DNA of 64,000 nucleotides from Chanos chanos (taxonomy: Eukaryota > Chordata > Actinopteri > Gonorynchiformes > Chanidae), in the NCBI RefSeq assembly GCF_902362185.1, contig NC_044495.1:54618294-54682293 (forward strand), given 5' to 3'. This document shows positions 1 through 10,878 of the stretch, piece by piece. Under the pieces are notes generated by a model. That model was not told the origin of the DNA. It did not search any database and worked only from the letters and a program-made list of their open reading frames with translations. Each line of letters begins with the position of its first letter. Position 1 is the stretch's first letter. The position numbers and the translations under genes were made by a program.

Positions 1-28
1 CTGAGCAATCGCGTTAAAGTATTCTTAC

Positions 29-1248
29 CCCAGTCATATATCATGGGTTTACTGAAGCTGGCATGCTCCACCATACAAGAGATCTTCTCTCTTGATTTGG
101 GGATGTACTCCAGGTGAAAATGGGTCTGGTAGTACCAATCACCATCAGCCATCTCCTCAGTGGAGGTCACATCAGAGGTCACTGGTTTACCATCCCTTAA
201 CCAGGTCATTTTGATAGCTTTGGGGTAGAAGTTGTAGGCACTGCACATTAAAATGGCAGGATGTCTGCCACTGGCCTGCTTGATTAATCTGAGCTTGACC
301 TCTGGCTGCACTGTGAAACCAACCAAGATTTTTACATTGTAAAGTCTGTGCATTTGGATATTTTTATTCATTGCAGTAATACTGATTTAGTGTGCGTATA
401 CTATGATTAACACTGAATAAATAATGTCTGTTGAACAATTCAGATGTTCCTTGGGTTTAACTCACCGCTCTTTTTTACATGCGAATGGTACTCAAGGCCA
501 AAGTGTTTACAGAAGGTGTCCAATAAAATATACATCCCCTGCAGATAGTTAGTATCATTGTTCAGCTTCTTTTCCAATGACATTCCATATTCTGTGTATC
601 CAGTGAACTTTTTCAGAGTGCTGTTATATCTTAAGTATTCAATCTTGTTGAAGTAATCAGAAATAATTAACTCCCCTGTTAACAGTTCCGTGTCCCAGGT
701 AGCGCACCGTACCCTCCGGTATGTATAATACCCTTCTGTTAAAGAGAACCACAAATTACTATCACTGCAAATATGATGTTGCCCAATGATAGTCGACAAC
801 TGAGGGGCTGAATAACAGCAGCTGACACACGAACAAATGTCATAGTTTGATTAGGAAAGCCTCTAAAACCACAGCCTCTACAAGCCTTGACAACCATCAC
901 AACAAACAAATGAAAAAACAAAACATCACTGACTGTTGTGATACTTTATGACACTGAATACATAAATTCAGTAATGACCAACATCATATCACACTTTTTC
1001 TTCAGTGCTATGCTTCACCAACCTAATTTTTTCTACCAATATATTAATAAAACAATATGACAAATGTTTGGTTCATTAGAGACCGTCCTCCAATAAAAAT
1101 ATTTAATCTAAAAAAATTCAATGAAATCCGTAGTAAGTAAATTTAGTTTTTAGATATTGTATGTTAGATATTTATAGAACTTACCAGTTCCAGATAAACT
1201 GGGGAGCAAAACTATAATGCAAATCTGAAGGAGGCCCAGTTGGGGCAT
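29..1248 (-). CDS. MHC class II beta chain, copy A (3' exons outside window)
   Basis: Three exons are visible, read on the minus strand: signal exon 1248-1185, beta1 exon 735-466 and beta2 exon 310-29. All have AG/GT borders and phase-1 junctions. The signal peptide begins MPQLGLLQICIIVLL. The beta1 exon is 270 bp, two codons longer than in copies B and C, with a Cys pair (RVRC and TFCKH) and an NST glycosylation site. The beta2 exon is a 282-bp immunoglobulin C1 domain with the usual Cys pair (LMCSAY, ISCMVEH) and TSDVTSTEE loop. The membrane and tail exons would lie before position 1. The protein should pair with a class II alpha chain. Trp61 and Asn82 of classical beta chains are replaced (EKKLNN, CKHFG), so a nonclassical role is likely. 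No frame break is seen in the visible part. Confidence 0.93.
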
Positions 1249-1334
1249 TTTGCCAGCCTGAGTGCATTCACTGAACTAGTCTACTGTAACATGATGCCTG
1301 AGGAAAGTCTCCGCTCTTAAGAGCCTACACGCAC

Positions 1335-1380
1335 CGACCAATCCAGTGCAATGCAAAAAATGAGTCACTCATCACCATGC
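1335..1380 (-). promoter_or_regulatory. X-Y promoter module of beta-A
   Basis: On the minus strand a Y box with an inverted CCAAT (plus strand cgaccaatcc, 1335-1344) lies about 90 bp upstream of the start codon. About 16 bp further upstream is an X-like box (plus strand 1361-1380) with an RFX-type half site (GGTGAT) followed by a TGACTCA X2 element. This spacing fits the RFX/CREB/NF-Y enhanceosome that recruits CIITA to class II promoters. The X1 part is degenerate, so it is a candidate by position and by conservation in copies B, C and the relics. Confidence 0.6.
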
Positions 1381-1399
1381 AGCTTTTTTGCTCTCTCTT

Positions 1400-2480
1400 G
1401 CAATTCCAACCTATATATTATCTTGTTTAGGTTTCATTAAGACAAGGAACGTACATTTGGGAATCTTGTATTATTATAACACCTGTGTCCAGTCAGCTGG
1501 TAGTTTCAGTCCCACCAGACTGGGCATGTTCTATCTCCCCTGATTTCTAGTTTTCTCTTGTTGTTCATTATACCAATTACTCTGGCTGGAATATATACTG
1601 TGTATATATGCATATATATGTGTGTGTGTGTATATATATAATACGAAATTCTGTGTCAAATCAGATATCAAATCTCAGATTTTGTTAAAATCTTGTCTAT
1701 ATCATGAATGGGTCCCAAAACCAAGCCTGGAAAAATATTTCTGTTGACATCCTATATTTTCATATTTTTTCAACCCTTGATATTATTTCATTTTTTTAGC
1801 CTCAAAAAAGGCCTCATCTGGGAAGACATGTTTGTGGGTTAATATGGTGAAAAGTTTTGTTTGTAGCCTCAACAAACTTTGTTGGATGGCAGACAAACAT
1901 GTTTTCCTTATGCTGAAACCATTAAAAGCCTGTGTCGTGTGCCATTTTATAAGGCCCTGGATTTGGAAAAAGTACAAAATTCATAAACGAGCGTAACATT
2001 GATGGTACGACAAACCCACATTTTAGCACCAATATGATGTCAATCATTATTTTTTTCCACAAATAGAATCTAATATTAATTTTGTGCCAATATTTGTGGT
2101 CTCTGCCCCCAATGGACATGAAGATATTATGAATAAAACAAGGCCTGGTAGCATATTTTGGTCGATCTTATAGGACCAAAATGCTATGTGGGGTAGCTAG
2201 TAGGAACATAAAAATGCACATGGAAATTGCTTGATATATGGTTATTAAGGGTATAAAGTGCCAGTGTCCTTCCGTTTTTCCTTTATACAAAAATAGACAC
2301 AGAGTTGAGAGAGATTTTACCTATGGCAGAAAAACATCCTCAGGATTACATTTTTTTTTTTGCCTCAGTAACCTCATGAATGTTGAGTTCCTGTGTCATA
2401 AGAAGTGTAAGACAACGGATAAACTTAATAATGACACAACTGTCATAATGACGCTACTGCCGTTTATATATTTACTTGGT
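1400..2480. other. Spacer upstream of beta-A, no gene seen
   Basis: This AT-rich sequence has a short TA/TG microsatellite near 1607-1642. Its open frames are short and look random, and I see no splice-bounded domain. The first part (about 1400-1560) matches the flank upstream of the other beta copies and relics near 21060-21250, 36080-36250 and 49810-50040. The stretch 1650-2480 has no clear partner in the window. Confidence 0.5.
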
Positions 2481-3230
2481 TTTGGAAAAACTCATGAATC
2501 ATACTTCAGATGAGGCCTAGATTTGTATGTAAATTATGGAGACAGTCAGTGAGACTAAAATTTGTCATTGAGATCGGTTTCCATGGGAAATCCCGGAGTG
2601 TCAGGCCAAGTAACACACATAGGCATATTCCTTTGAGAAATTAAGATATAACTCTTCCATGCAGTAACCCCTTATGAATCCAATATGGATCAAACACATT
2701 GAATCAGTTTCAGTATGGTTTGGCCAGATGATGGTATTTAGTTATACTAATCTAGATTAACATTTAAAGTTTAACACCACATTTTTTGCATGTAGTCTCA
2801 ACTATTTATCCTCTTATGTTTGTCTCCGTTTTGTAAAATGCTAAAAAAGTAGTTCTGCAACTTCTCTTTTGTGCCTTAAGTCCAATGGACATCAAAATTC
2901 ACAATACCAGTTTAATACTATTGTCTGTAGGGCACAGGAAAAGTAGATCGTGGTGCTGTATTTTCTACTAGACAAGATTCCAACGACACAAATAGGTGCT
3001 GCTTTAGGGCTTGTAAAATTTAAGACGACTTAAGGTTTACTTTCAAAGAAAGCCCTGCAACTCATAAGAAAACTGTTCAAAGGAATTTCTAGATGCAGTT
3101 CTTCCAGTTTTATTGTCACGAAACATGAAACAGGACTTCTTGAAACTTACAGGACTTGAAACAGGATTCACAACACAGTATTAACACAGGAAAGAGTGAG
3201 CCAAGGCGTGACAAAACAGGACTTTAAAAT
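2480..3230. repeat. Paralogous spacer block R1, copy 1
   Basis: A noncoding block whose landmarks (agacagtcagtgagact, then tgtcaggccaagtaacacac, then cttccatgcagt) recur at about 14686-15010, 29492-29910 and 36990-37340, and split by insertions at 50478-50676, 51830-51932 and 53398-53800. It belongs to the segmental duplication that carries the class II genes. No coding signal is seen in it. Confidence 0.7.
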
Positions 3231-3377
3231 GTATAAAAAAGTTAGGGTTTTTTTTTGGTAAAAAATGAGATGCAGGACACTGACATCTGGGATCAAACTA
3301 ACACATATATTAAAATTTCTCTTTTTCCACAAGAAACCTTTCCTGTTATCATTAAACAGTGTAATTAATAATGGAAA

Positions 3378-4012
3378 TGTGGCGAGGGGCAGTAAGGAGA
3401 GAATGGGGAAAAGACCGATAACCCCACTTTTGGAATTACACCCCAGGAAATACTGTTCGAGGAACCTTGAGTTTTGTTTTGGAAATTAATAAAGCACACA
3501 AGACTCATTACTGCTACAAGACAGAGACAAGTTTTCAAAATAAACCAAATACCTTATGGAAAGAATCAAACTAATGAAAAAGGCAGGGACTGCAGCTGCT
3601 GGGGAAGAAATAAACAAAATAACCCAAATAACAGAAACTTAAGAATAAGGGAAATAAATAAAAAAAACTGTTACAACTTCAATAAAAAGGCCTTTACAAG
3701 ATCTAAAACAATGATTAAACTCTAAAAATGTACAAAATGCCGGTCCAGCAGATACTAAACAGACTATTGGCTATTGGCTACTGGCTAAACAGACTATTGG
3801 CTATTGGCTATTGGCTACTGGCTATTGTAAAGGGCAAAGCTCAAACACTAAGCATACTCAGCCAATAGGTCAAATCAAGGGATCAATGCAGGAACACCAA
3901 GCACCACAAGTCAACGCAAAGACAAAGGGACAGGAGCAAAAAAAAAAGGAAGCACATACTACTAGGTGCTTTATGTAGCCTAGCTCTAATTAGGGAATTG
4001 GCTGGGGGAGGA
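3378..4012 (-). mobile_element. LTR fragment, same family as the LTR at 50677
   Basis: Read on the minus strand, this fragment ends in CCCCTCGCCACA, the same 3' end as the LTR at 50677-51829. About 180 bp around the promoter region (rc of 3810-3990) aligns by eye with 50770-50950. The U3 end is missing beyond about 4012. The paralogous site near 53925-53945 runs through without it, so it inserted after the spacer blocks were duplicated. It is a fossil, and no internal region is present. Confidence 0.7.
3756..3826. repeat. Short tandem repeat with TATTGGC units
   Basis: The unit (CTAAACAGACTATTGGCTATTGGCTAC) occurs about twice, and inside it TATTGGC and TACTGGC recur. The tract lies within the LTR fragment. 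Each TATTGGC contains ATTGG, the reverse of CCAAT. Confidence 0.7.
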
Positions 4013-4750
4013 GTCTCGAGTATTATTATTATTTTTTTTATTGTTATTATCCTTCCAAACCTTTTCCAATTTTGCCCATAAAACCAAAACTGTGCATCGA
4101 AATGTCACCAAATTCGGTAGGATGGTACAGGGTTATTTCCTGAACAATTGCCTACAATATGGCATCCATAGGTCGCATGACCTGATCGGCCATCTTGGAT
4201 TGAAATCGCCATTTTGAAAAGTGCAGCCCCCATTGACCCATTTGTTGAAAAGTCACGAAACTTGGCACACAGGTTCCCCTCATCACAAGGAACAACTTTG
4301 CCTCTTGAACCTTTCAAGTCTGTCAGACTGGATTTTGAGCTAATGAAATGAAAAATATACTTTCATGAACCGTAAAAGTTCACCTGTAAGGCCTTTAGGG
4401 TATGTTCTATCTAAATTACGAAGGAATAGTTGCTACACCAAATAACATATAGCTATGTGTCAGTCAAATTGCAATGGTGGCATAATGAGTTTTTGGACAT
4501 TTAATAGCCATATGCTTCTGAACCACTAGCCTGATCAACACAGAACTATATAAAACTAGGGCTTGGCGGTATATGGACTTTTTAAGGTATATCCATATAT
4601 CTTCAAACGAGATGTAGGATGAGACAATACCATTTATATCAGTATAGTTTGATATTACATTACTTAGCCTGTTTCTTCCCAAAAGCCATGCCAGTGTTTG
4701 CATCTCTCCTCTCTCACGCTCTCCGTGCGACTCCGCCCACGCTCTCCCTC
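4013..4750. other. Repeat-like spacer, no gene seen
   Basis: It begins with an ATT-rich run and then a sequence (CGCCATTTTGAAAAG, GAAACTTGGCACACAGGTTC) that looks like part of a dispersed fish repeat I cannot name. Open frames on either strand are below 80 codons and show no domain. Confidence 0.4.
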
Positions 4751-4751
4751 T

Positions 4752-5295
4752 GTGGCTGTGTCCGAAATGGCATACTAGCGTACTGCATACTGCATACTAG
4801 TCTAGTATACACTGCGTACTGAGCACTACTACACACACTAGTATACAGTGTAGTACGCAATTATGAGAACTTTCGTGTAGTGTACTACACGTTTGCTATT
4901 GGTTGGGCTATCTGTTCTGTTAAAATCAAACAACACACGACAACCACAAATATGTATCAAAAGTGGCCCTATAAGAAAGTGTATGAATTCTTCTTACACC
5001 AAAATATGCAACTGATACATTTATATTTGGAACTGCAGCTGCAGTTGAAGTTGAAGCTGGTTCTGTTGCTATCCGCCATGTTTTTAAAATTTTTTGACAG
5101 TTGGAAGTCACCGCGTTGCTTCATGGGATGCAGTACCCGACGAAGTGAGCTCCGGTTGTATACTGCAAATTTTCGCCAGAGTAGTACATCATCCGGGTAA
5201 CTGTTGTGTACTGCAAAATTTTTTTTTTCACGTACTGCATACTACTTTTACGTCAAAATTAGTATGCAAGTAGTATGTAGTATGCCATTTGGTGA
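4752..5295. mobile_element. Nonautonomous DNA transposon with TGTCCGAAATGGCATACT end
   Basis: The left end reads GTGGCTGTGTCCGAAATGGC and the right end AGTATGTAGTATGCCATTT. Both sides are rich in small CATACT/AGTATG palindromes. The interior has open frames but no recognisable domain. A second left end starts at 5403. I infer a MITE-like family; superfamily unknown. No clean target duplication was found. Confidence 0.6.
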
Positions 5296-5402
5296 CCTGG
5301 TGACTTATGAAATTTGGAACGGGTGCATCGTGAGACCCATTCTAACAAACTGTGTTGACAGTAAGTAATGTAAACCATCGCATTCGGGGAGCTACGAAAC
5401 TG

Positions 5403-5445
5403 TGGCTGTGTCCGAAATGGCACACTACATACTACTCGTGAAAAA
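5403..5445 (+). mobile_element. Second truncated end of the same element family
   Basis: The sequence GTGGCTGTGTCCGAAATGGC reappears about 110 bp after the first element, followed by CACACTACATACTACT and then unrelated AT-rich DNA. Confidence 0.5.
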
Positions 5446-6450
5446 TAAAAATTATCCTACAATAATCCTACAATAAGCCTAATTTCAATTTGAAGTACAA
5501 TGTTTTATATACAGTACTGTATTGTGTTATATTGTATTTGAATTATACACAGTTCAGTAATTTAATTTTTACAGTACTGTAATTTGAAAAGTGTTTGAAA
5601 CAGCTGTAGGCCTACTGTATTTTGAAAGAGTCAACAAAATTCTGTAAATAGCGACATTGTCCATTTCATTACTTTGTATTCATGTAATAAATATACAAAT
5701 GTCAATTAGATGGTAATCTGTATGAGAAATAAAGAAAAAGAAAAAAAATCGGTTATAATGATCGTTTGCTTATAATGATCGTTTGCTTATAGTGATCAAT
5801 TTCACCCGGACAGACATGATCACTATAAATGGTTTTCATTGTATAATGAAAAATCTTCATCACAGACTTTTAGTGCATGAAATTAAAGACCCCCAATTAG
5901 CTTAAGTGTGCTTAGACCCCAGAATTGCTGCTTGCAGCTGTATTTAATTTAATTTGTTTAATCGGTCTTGTAAGGAAACAACATACGATATTGTTATTAT
6001 GAGCAAATAGCAGAATTCCCTAAAAGCCTCAAATAGAGGCACTATATGGCCCTGAATATTTGACTTACTGTCCACTGCTGTCTAAAGATACACATGAGCA
6101 AATTAGACAACTGACTAAAGCATTCTAGATCTGGTTATTAGTCCTTATTTCACATTGCTTTGGTAAACAAAACACAGCCCTCATATATGATACGTCCCGA
6201 TTTGTTGGTACATTTTTATGGGAGATGTTTGTTTTGTACAAAGTGAACAGAACTGGAAATTCCATATTTGGTAGAAAATGCTGTTGGTGTTTTCACTGTA
6301 AGAGGTGTATTCAGAAATGTCTAAAAGATGTTTTATATCATTTACATATAGCTTGAAAGACCATTCTTTGTTATCATCAACCCTGAAACAAATCACAGAA
6401 TGTACAGTAAGGACATGCATAGGTTAACACATCATTTAAAACCAAAAATC
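5446..6450. other. Spacer downstream of alpha-1, no gene seen
   Basis: AT-rich. Positions 5750-5850 hold a small direct repeat (TATAATGATCGTTTGCT twice) and a TGATCACTATAAATGG motif. From about 5950 on it matches the 3' flank of alpha-2 (29910-30360) and alpha-3 (54050-54520). I see no exon in it. Confidence 0.5.
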
Positions 6451-6452
6451 AT

Positions 6453-6458
6453 TTTATT
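6453..6458 (-). terminator. Polyadenylation signal of alpha-1
   Basis: AATAAA on the minus strand about 50 bp after the stop codon. The same signal occurs at 30370-30375 (alpha-2) and 54525-54530 (alpha-3). Confidence 0.65.
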
Positions 6459-6505
6459 CAGTTGTAACAGATTGTAAACACCTGTTATTTGCACCTTTAA
6501 GTTGT

Positions 6506-6655
6506 TCATTTGTTGAAGAAAAATGCACCAACAGCCATACCCAGAAGTCCTAGAATTACACCCAGTCCACAAAACAATGACGAGCTATCAACAAGTTGCT
6601 CGGTTATCTCAACATCTGTAGAAACAAAACAAAAAACACACATACATATGCACGT

Positions 6656-6718
<63 letters not shown>

Positions 6719-8910
6719 GCCTTGAATGAAATTACGTTACGTTTATTATTTATTATGTTACACAATGCAGAGTCTATTGTTAACTATTTTACAATTCTAT
6801 GAGGTGCCTCAACACCACATGAGTATGTAAATACTTGCTTTAAATTTCATTTCAGAGAAGTCGGCTGCAATTCCGACTATAGATTTGTTGAACATGCATA
6901 TGGTTTTCCGAACTGTCAGACTCAAAGGAAGTTTCTCTTCAATTCTGTACAAATGTGTGTTACAATACAAATATAAAGCACCTATACAACATCAGACCAA
7001 TTTATTGTCTCACCCAACTCTCTGGTCTGGGGCTGGAGAAGAGCTTGGTGCTCAACAGTGCAGGCGTAGATGGCCCCTTCTTCTGGAGTGATTCTCAGAG
7101 AAGAGAACACAGCAAAGGTGCCATCATCGTTAATGGTATAGCGACCCAGAGTCATTCCTTCTGTGACATTCACATTGTTCTTTGTCCATGTTACTTTAAC
7201 AGCAGGAGGGTAGAATCCAGTCATATAGCAGATCAGTGTGTTTTCTTTGCCTGCCTTTAGATTATCCTTGGAGTAAATAATGGTATAGGGAGGATCTGCA
7301 AGCAATGTTAGAATCAGTCATGTATGAAATCAGGTATTAACCTCACAGATTCATTTTTAGCCAAGTGGCATATGGATAGAATTGATGAAATTCCTTCATG
7401 TTTCTTGATTTTTCTAAACTTGTATTGAACTTTTTCAAAATTCCATTCTAATTCCCCTATTTTTGACAAGCAGGGAACCAAGACCACCTCTAATGAAATC
7501 TTTCTCACTTGATGAATACACCAGATTTTAGCATTTTAGTTAAGCGATAAGCAGTGTTTCGTTTGTACTAAGCTTATTGCTTAACATTCAGTTCAGAGTG
7601 GTACTAGGCATACTGTTTGATTTTTGGTACTTCCCTATGCAAGTTATGCAGTGGCCAATTGTTTAGTATTCTATTACACTGCATTTATATCTCTTCTATG
7701 TTACTGTATTTATTTTGTGTGAAATTTTACCAGTTTTAGTCTGTTAGGCATCCTGGGGATTTGGAAAAGTGCCTGTATAAGTCATATATTCATAGACTTA
7801 TTATTAGTACTGGCCTATAAATATTTTACTTAAAACTGATTTGGCCACATAGGATGAAAATACATACTGGGTTGAAAAATAAACAGGTTATGATTTGTTC
7901 AGATTCTTAATAAGGATATTATCAGTCACCACAGACTAATTTAGCAATTATCTATCATCATAATGCATTAAGAGTCAGAACTTAATAACTGATAATGTGA
8001 TTTGAATGAGTCGCTAAATTAGTATCTACATTACAGGTGTCATAATAGATATTGATACATCTAACATTGAAGAGAATGTGGATGTTTTGTGAGGCAGTGT
8101 AAAGTTTTATAGAATTGTTCTGCATCGAAATTTGCCTATATTAAATGAACTTGGGACTGTTGAACTAACACAGCGCAGATTACACAAACAGTGTTAATTT
8201 CACATTTTCAGAGTTAATTTAACACTACTCTATTTGCAGTATATAATATGTCAGCACAGATACAGCATTATTTTAAAAATTTCCCTTTAAAGTATGCTAT
8301 CTCTGTAATATGTTGTTTTTTCAAAAACTTTACCTCACCATTTTGTTCAGGTGGATTCACGTAGTTGTCTTTTGCTGACTGTAGCCGGTTGTGGCAGTCT
8401 GCAATTTCAGCTAATGCATCAAAGTAATATGAAAAAGGAATGGGATCTGCAAAAGCTGGCAGTGTGAGTACTGACTCCTTAGACTTGAAATCAATATAAC
8501 CTATTTCATCCTCATCATACTGAACGGTTAATTCATCAGCATCAGCTGTGTCACTGCAAATTTCCTCTGTGTCAAAAACATGAACATCTGCAAAACAGAA
8601 GGGAGAATAACCAGTTTAGAAAATGAACTGGAATACATCGTCACAATATTCTTTTTCTTAGAAATGGAGTGACTGGTCCTTTTCATTTTTACTTTAAGTA
8701 ATTCTTTACCAGTCTGATAGAGAATCATTCCTCATTCTCCAAAGCTGAAGCAGAAATTCTACAACACTTCTGATGTTTATTATGGTTATATATTCTCTAG
8801 TTCTCTGAACAACAAGTTTTAACCATATAATGAACATTCCAGTACTCACACTGCCTGGTATCCACGAAGAAGAAATGTATACAGATGAAAATCACAGTCA
8901 AGAACCTCAT
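6506..8910 (-). CDS. MHC class II alpha chain, copy 1
   Basis: Four exons join in phase 1: signal 8910-8850, alpha1 8587-8339, alpha2 7295-7014, connecting/membrane/tail 6615-6506. They give 233 residues, a usual size. The signal is MRFLTVIFICIHFFF. Alpha1 has a fish-type Cys pair (EEICSD, ADCHN) and an IDF...TLPAFADP core. Alpha2 is a C1 domain (LICYMTGFYPP, YACTVEHQ) with an NVTEG glycosylation site. The membrane span carries the small-residue pattern GLGVILGLLGMAVGA seen in fish alpha chains. The cytoplasmic tail is only a few residues (FFFNK). The positions of human Asn62, Asn69 and Arg76 read Glu, Arg and Asn, so classical peptide clamping is unlikely. Its nearest intact beta neighbour is beta-A, 5 kb downstream. 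Confidence 0.96.
6658..6716. repeat. (CA)n microsatellite in alpha-1 intron 3
   Basis: About 29 CA units lie roughly 40 bp upstream of the exon 4 acceptor in transcript sense. The tract is nearly absent in alpha-2 (near 30555) and short in alpha-3 (near 54725). Confidence 0.95.
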
Positions 8911-9012
8911 TATGTGACAGTACAGCTAACGGTAACGGTCATGCAGAGCACCAGCAAAGTAAAGGTTGTCTGAAGAGCATAAACACATTTCCTTATCACA
9001 AATTTCTGATTT

Positions 9013-9062
9013 CCATCAGCCAATGGGATTATTAGGTTAATTCTGATGCTGCTGTTGCTAAG
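9013..9062 (-). promoter_or_regulatory. X-Y promoter module of alpha-1
   Basis: On the minus strand the order is X box CTTAGCAACAGCAGCATCAG (plus 9062-9043), a gap of about 16 bp, then Y box CCCATTGGCTGATGG (plus 9027-9013), about 100 bp before the start codon. X1 matches the class II consensus YYAGCAACAG well, and the Y box has an intact CCAAT core. The same pair is kept upstream of alpha-2 and alpha-3. Confidence 0.85.
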
Positions 9063-10860
9063 TTATTGCTCAGTGTGGAATGTGAGAATTTTTTTAGGGG
9101 CCTAAATTTTTGATACTGAACACTGATACCGAAGAGAATAGAAGACCATAAAACAAAATATTATAAGTATAATACAAGCAAGCTATGTACATCTGGTTAT
9201 TGTTATCTTGGATGTATTGTTCCAATACATAAAAACCCCACCTATTTTTTCTCTCATTACAGACCCTTCCATGCATTCTACGCTTTTTATGAGAATTATT
9301 GGGATAATTATGATTCTGTTGTTCACTTTGGCACCTAGTATGGAATATTACAATATGGAATGAATCTGGTGAATGAAATGCAATGAATATTGACCACAAT
9401 CTTCTGACCATGTCCATTGGATAGAACAAGACCTTTTTTACTATGAGTAGTTAACTGATCTGATGAGGGAAAATGAGCGATATGTGTGGCTCTGGTGATT
9501 ACACAGTAGTTCTTCAGAAAATGTCGACTATATGTATATCTCTTGTTATTTTGTGTGGTATTTTGCCACCTTGTGGTAATCTTTCATTAAACAATATTTG
9601 TGCAATTCACGAACCATCGTTTAGCTTATCCATCTGTAATCACTAACTCATGCGCACACACACACGCACACACACAGAGTCAGTCCTGTCATTGAATTAT
9701 CTGAAAATAGCAAGATAAGGTAATTGAACTGACAGCACTCCTCTGTGACTGATCAAATTACATTCATCTTTGTGAACGTAACAAGTACTATGTAACACCA
9801 CTGTTACACTGTTTGTAAGCCATGGTACTGTTTTCCGTGGTAGGTGATTGCGGGCAGGTCAGAGAATGCAGCTACAATCTAAGCCCACAGTGATAATGTC
9901 AAACACCTCTCAGTTGAAATTTATCTGCGGTCATGAAAAGTCCACATTTTTCGACTTTTTATTACAAAACAGGAATCTTTGCCAGTTATTTGAATGTCAG
10001 TTTATTAAGACAAGTTATAAGTGTGCGATGTCTCTGAAGTGCATCAGTATCTGTATCCATCTCTGCTTCGACAACAGTCTCTCTATGGTTCATAGCAAGA
10101 TTCTGACCCAATTTCTGTATATTATCAATACATCAACTTAGACTATTGTTTGAATTCTGATGATCTATATATGAGATTTTGGGATGATTTAGGTACTCTC
10201 CAGACTGACACAAACCAAGACAAAATCCTCTGAGGGGGTATCTCTGTTAGCTGTGATATTTTGGACGTGTAACATACATGCATATGTTTTTTCCAACAAA
10301 ACCTTTAAATATACACATATCTCAGCCTGCAAGCCCATTATATATGGCGTACCATGATGGACCTGCTGTGAAATATATGAGATTGTTATGAAAAAAATGG
10401 AGCAAAATATTCACTTCTCATGCAAGAATCAATTTATTCTTTCCGCTGGAAATGCAAGCTTGCATAAAGTTGTTTTTTAAACATTTACTGTATAGCGCAT
10501 TACCGGTACACAGTACCAGGGGCATCCCATACAATTATAGAAAACAATGCCACTGGACTCTCAAAAAACAAAACTGATCTTAATAATCAGGAACAAAACA
10601 AACAGATTGGGTCATGTTTCTTTCAATCACGTAGCTGAGAAATCATATCACGTAACTGAGGGGTCAATCTTATGCATTACTGTCACGCTTGTAGAGAGAG
10701 GCTGGATGCATTTGCAGGTCAGTGTTCATTTTTATTAAAGTTAAACATAACCAAAGGTTTCAAAACTTACAAAATGCAGAGTCAGAAGTCAGACAGGCAG
10801 AGTAAACATGATGGACATATAGGGATGATGACAACGTCTAAATCTGACTCATGTGCAACT
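9063..10860. repeat. Paralogous spacer upstream of alpha-1, no gene
   Basis: This noncoding stretch is copied nearly in full at 32970-34770 and, with more drift, at 57096-59250. It contains a short AC microsatellite (about 9656-9677). At 10680-10800 it holds a truncated copy of the TGTCACG-ended repeat (GGCTGGATGCATTTGCAGG). Open frames here are not preserved as proteins between copies. Confidence 0.7.
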
Positions 10861-10878
10861 GTATTAAAGTATTCTTAC

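Noticed and set aside
6506-6725. Frames made of repeated Cys-Val or Thr-His
   Set aside because: They are translations of the CA microsatellite; only the exon 4 part of the minus frame is real.
6955-7260. Plus-strand open frame of about 100 codons, repeated at 30868-31191 and 54958-55302
   Set aside because: It is the antisense of the alpha2 exon. Its openness and conservation follow from the coding strand, and no start context or domain supports it.
9848-10141. 97-codon frame present in two units (also 33744-33989)
   Set aside because: The length and frame are not kept between copies, there are no splice-bounded domains, and the region is spacer in all three units.
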